Of a DNA stretch of 20,816 bases, positions 17,700 to 20,816 are shown one piece after another; position 1 is the first letter of the stretch; each line of letters starts with the position of its first letter. The notes under the pieces were generated by a model. It did not search any database and was not told the DNA's origin. It saw only the letters and a program-made list of their open reading frames with translations. Origin of the DNA: Euprymna scolopes (Eukaryota > Mollusca > Cephalopoda > Sepiida > Sepiolidae); assembly GCA_024364805.1 (NCBI GenBank), contig CM044519.1, positions 40,248,341 through 40,269,156 of the forward strand, given 5' to 3'. A program made the translations under genes and the position numbers.

Positions 17700-18610
17700 G
17701 TTCTAGATTCTCCTCCAAGAACAAGATGAATTACAGGTGAACAAGATCAACTAACTGATACGACGTATAAATATACACGCATTTACACGTTCATGAATAT
17801 AGTGATAAAATATAAAACCCAACTATTAATCATGTACGTCGTTATAGAACACATTCATACACATAACGTAACACAAGGTGCGTGTGTGTGTGAGACAGAG
17901 GGGAATTGAGTACGTTAGTCTCGTGTAATCTATTATAAAGCGTTTTTTAGATATAACACTTATATTCTTAAAAGTTATTTCACCCTAAAGACTTCCATAA
18001 TTTTATTGCTATGCAAGATTGAAGATTGATGCTTAAGTTAACTTATTTTTTTGCTTCTCTGTTAACACAAGAAAGGAAGACAAATACACATTATTTGTTC
18101 TAGTCATTTACCTGGAGAGCATGCACATAGATTAATCACCTTTTAGGAATATCCATTGGGACGTTTGGTCCCAGTAAGGGTCGATTCTATGGAGAAGCGG
18201 CAATTTCATGACATAAAAAGCGAAAGATTGATTCGTTTTACTAAAATATCCGTTTGTCATATTTTTATATAATATCTTACATATTAAAGGATACTGAAGT
18301 AGAGCAGGGAGAAGAAAAAAAATGTGGTTATCAGTTTAAGGCTGAACAAAGCGATTTCTTTTGGTACGTCTGCACAATGTGATATTTTAAGAAACAGATG
18401 ATCAATTTGAATCCCAAAATGGATTCGATAATTGCCTAGAACAAACGCTTTAATGCAGAAGTTAAGAACGGTAACTCTGAAAAGAAAAAACGCATATGAA
18501 ATTAGGAAAGAAAAACGAATGACATTGGTGAACGTATTTAGCTCAGATTCCCCCGAATAAATCATAAATATCAATCGATTGTTATCTTAGATTTCTCTGC
18601 ATAGCTTACG
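17700..18610. other. unassigned DNA
   Basis: No gene is supported; a 96-codon minus frame (18284-18574) is Phe/Leu/Ile-rich and has no domain. TGGGAC-gtttg-GTCCCA (18156-18172) is a perfect 6 bp stem-loop. A (GT)n run lies at 17881-17891. Confidence 0.5.
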
Positions 18611-18715
<105 letters not shown>

Positions 18716-18750
18716 AAAAGTTTTAGATGTAGGTCACCTGGACTTGAGTC

Positions 18751-18900
18751 AAATATATATATATATATATATATATGCACATAAAGTTATGAACAGTATA
18801 TAAGGCCCGAGTAAAGCTGTGAGTTATGAACAGTATATAAGGTCCGAGTACATATGTGTCTGAGTGTCTGAGTGTGTGTGTGTGTGTGTAAAATATATTA
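18751..18900. repeat. AT tract, 37 bp tandem duplication and TG tract
   Basis: (AT)n 18753-18776. agttatgaacagtatataag with its continuation occurs at 18785-18813 and again at 18822-18850 with one difference (period 37). (TG)n lies at about 18872-18888. Confidence 0.85.
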
Positions 18901-18923
18901 CCCTTTTTGTTGCCTTTATTAAA

Positions 18924-18957
18924 TTGATAATATAATAAAGACTTTATGTAATTTTAC
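18924..18957 (+). repeat. 34 bp repeated motif, diverged copy 3
   Basis: tgataatataataaag and ttatgtaattttac match the motif at 6051-6082 with about five differences, and an AT microsatellite follows about 20 bp later, as it does there. Confidence 0.5.
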
Positions 18958-18977
18958 TTTATATCTTCTTTACTTAC

Positions 18978-19010
18978 ATATATATATATGCATATATATA
19001 TATATATAAT
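18978..19010. repeat. (AT)n microsatellite
   Basis: AT repeats with one GC interruption. Confidence 0.9.
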
Positions 19011-19025
19011 GTATAGTGATTTAAA

Positions 19026-19380
19026 GGTTATATGATGGTTTTGAAGCATAAAAAACGATGTTACTTTTTGTATTCATTACGTTGCAACATCTTTTTTTAA
19101 TTTAAAATAAAAAATAAATAAAAAATACAATCTTCTTCCAAAAACGGCTAAAATAATCCACGTGAACTTTTTCGAACATGATTGCTAGGAATGAACGCTG
19201 TCCACACTACAAATTTCCAGTTTGTTCAACGGTTTTCTTTTTCTTTTTCTTTTTTTTTTCGTTTAGATACATTTTTGTGTCCAAGAGCGGAGATCCGCTT
19301 GAAATATAAAAAATAACAATAAAAATATTCAATACAAAAAGTAACATCGTTTTTCATGCTTCAAAAACCCCTCATAACCA
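19026..19380. mobile_element. 355 bp inverted-repeat element (MITE-like)
   Basis: The left end 19026-19076 is complementary to the right end 19327-19379 over about 50 bp, with an identical core of 20 or more bases (aaaaagtaacatcgttttt on the right). The interior is A/T-rich with a polypyrimidine run (19235-19260) and a short hairpin agcgg-agat-ccgct (19286-19299). No target duplication is obvious, so the superfamily is unknown. It has no coding capacity. Confidence 0.7.
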
Positions 19381-19995
19381 TGAGAGAGAGATGGAAAGTT
19401 AACGCCAGAGAGACGTGCACAGAGAGAAAAAATGTCTGTGTCACGGCCAAGGAAACCTTGATTACCTTCGCTGGGTCAGAGTCCCTGCTGAGATACGAGT
19501 TACTTCTATCATATGTCATTTCCTGTTCAGAGAAAGATTATTATCTAAAAGTGCTGGATTATTTAAAGAATGGTAAAATGATGAATAGAGCTTAACGTTG
19601 TGTCAGGATGATTAACGACATTTCAAATGCCATAACATATCCCATGCAAAAGAACAATGATCTCATCCAAACTGTGTAGTTTAATAGAAACCGCTTTGAT
19701 GACACCCTAAACAAATATTTGCCATAAAATGAATGACGGTCAAATTATTTGATCAGATTTGGAAAATGTTTTGGAAGGTTTTATGAAAAATATAAAGGTT
19801 ATCGCCCCTTGGTTTAGAAGTTAGCTGAAACGTTGGACAGTGAGAATGTAGAGTCTTTGTTTTCATTGTTATTTCTTTTATATCGGAAATTGGAAACAAA
19901 TATTTTCTATTAAAAATCTGGCATTGCGTTGATTATACTGACAGCCTATAATGTACAATGTAAATTCTATTGCAGCTATATTACTGTGTTGGAGG
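19381..19995. other. unassigned DNA, no supported gene
   Basis: A 79-codon frame (19356-19595) has plausible composition in its middle but starts inside the inverted-repeat element and has no domain that I recognise. I leave it out. Confidence 0.45.
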
Positions 19996-19996
19996 A

Positions 19997-20027
<31 letters not shown>

Positions 20028-20183
20028 AAGAGAGAGAAAGAGAGAGGGGGAAAGAAAGAGATAGATAGATAGATTATCTACACTTTTTTGAGAAGTCTGT
20101 AGGAAAAGGGCAACATGGGAAGATGTAATGGTGTGAGCTTTGGGCATAGAGAGAGATACAGACAGACAGACAGACAGACAGAA
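19996..20183. repeat. AT, GA, TAGA and CAGA microsatellites
   Basis: (AT)n 19998-20012, (GA)n with AAAG interruptions 20013-20060, (TAGA)n 20060-20074 and (CAGA)n 20158-20181. Confidence 0.9.
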
Positions 20184-20300
20184 GGAGTATGCAACAGTAG
20201 GTCGTTTTGTTAGCCCCATTGGAAAAATCGTCTCTAAAATTTAATAATCAATTGTCTTCACAACTTTCTGAGGAAGATATATTAGATTCACTGATCATTC
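20184..20300. other. short unassigned stretch
   Basis: Nothing recognisable. Confidence 0.4.
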
Positions 20301-20309
20301 TTCCTTTTG

Positions 20310-20760
20310 TAAAGTGTTTTTGTATCCTTTTTTATATTATTTTGCATTTTTTGTTGTTTTTTGGGGGGGTGGTTTCGTATTTTTTGTATTTTTGTATTCG
20401 TTTGTGTTTTTGTTGTATTTTGTTGTATTTTTTCATTTTTTTGTATTTTTATATTTATTTTTTTTGTATTTTTTGTATTTTTTTTTGTATTTTAAACATT
20501 TTTATTTTATTTTTTGAATTTATTTTGTATTTTTTATTTCTTTTTTGTATTTTTTGTGTTTTTTTTTCGTATTTTTAAAAAATGCTTGTCCTTTTTTGTA
20601 TTTTTTTGTATTTTTTGTATTTTCTTTTTATATTTTTTGTATTTTTTTGGTGTTTTTTTTATACTTTAAAAAATTTTTTATATATATTTTTGTATTTTTT
20701 TGTATTTTTTGTATTTTTTTGTATTTTCATTTTATATATATGTTTTTAATTTTTTTGTAT
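20310..20760 (+). repeat. degenerate TTTTTGTATT satellite
   Basis: About 450 bp of T-rich DNA in which tttttgtatt recurs dozens of times with variable T length. Phe/Leu/Tyr/Cys-rich frames of 123 and 67 codons across it are by-products of the repeat. Confidence 0.9.
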
Positions 20761-20816
20761 CTATCGCTGCAAACGTTCCATTTTTTTATTACATTTTCAC
20801 CCCAAACAAGGCACAT

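Noticed and set aside
18284-18574. 96-codon minus frame rich in Phe and Leu
   Set aside because: No domain; its composition follows from A-rich plus-strand DNA.
19356-19595. 79-codon plus-strand frame
   Set aside because: It starts within the right terminal repeat of the inverted-repeat element and has no known motif.
20207-20578. 123-codon Phe/Cys/Tyr-rich frame read as a membrane protein
   Set aside because: It is a translation of the degenerate TTTTTGTATT satellite.

Overview
This window looks like gene-poor intergenic or intronic DNA of an animal, most likely a mollusc and possibly an octopod cephalopod. It is strongly AT-rich, crowded with (AT)n, (GA)n, (CA)n and (TAGA)n microsatellites, and built from layered remains of transposable elements: a mariner head, the 3' end of a CR1/jockey-type LINE, Helitron ends, tRNA-derived SINE heads and foldback elements. 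The LINE tail has the C-terminal reverse-transcriptase flavour I associate with molluscs, but the species call is inference. I find no intact host protein gene and no intact tRNA or rRNA gene. The longest open frames are about 120 codons and most translate low-complexity DNA.

Layout. 1-2270: mostly unassigned AT-rich DNA with short repeats, a (GA)18 tract, a tRNA-like A-box and small hairpins. 2277-2503: a Helitron 3' fragment (copy A) running into AT microsatellites. 2760-2880: a minus-strand hairpin module of the hammerhead-like CTGANGA/GAAA type. 4009-4315: a roughly 285 bp insertion with 11 bp direct repeats at its ends. 4528-4856: a foldback element with arms over 110 bp. 5900-6900: dispersed repeats and a compound microsatellite. 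7950-8042: a nested palindrome. 8371-8851: the most interesting segment, with two inverted CCAAT boxes, a TATA box, then a nearly complete type I hammerhead ribozyme fold starting about 29 bp after the TATA box, then an AT satellite enclosed in a perfect 31 bp inverted repeat. 8880-10400: retroelement-like remnants and a SINE head. 11125-11475: truncated mariner. 12203-12595: LINE 3' end. 12651-14330: a Helitron-like element (copy B) with an 815 bp extra segment carrying ETS and NRF1-like sites. 14798-16945: a possible second Helitron (copy C) holding an 11-unit minisatellite and ending in a canonical hairpin plus CTAG. 17016-18190: a minus-strand tRNA-like head and a terminal-repeat-like segment. 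18600-20180: microsatellites and a 355 bp inverted-repeat element. 20310-20760: a T-rich degenerate satellite.

No genes work together here in the sense of a pathway. The coherent units are the promoter-plus-ribozyme segment near 8.4 kb and the Helitron family, whose copies share 3' sequence and internal blocks. Everything was read by eye; identities and percentages are estimates.
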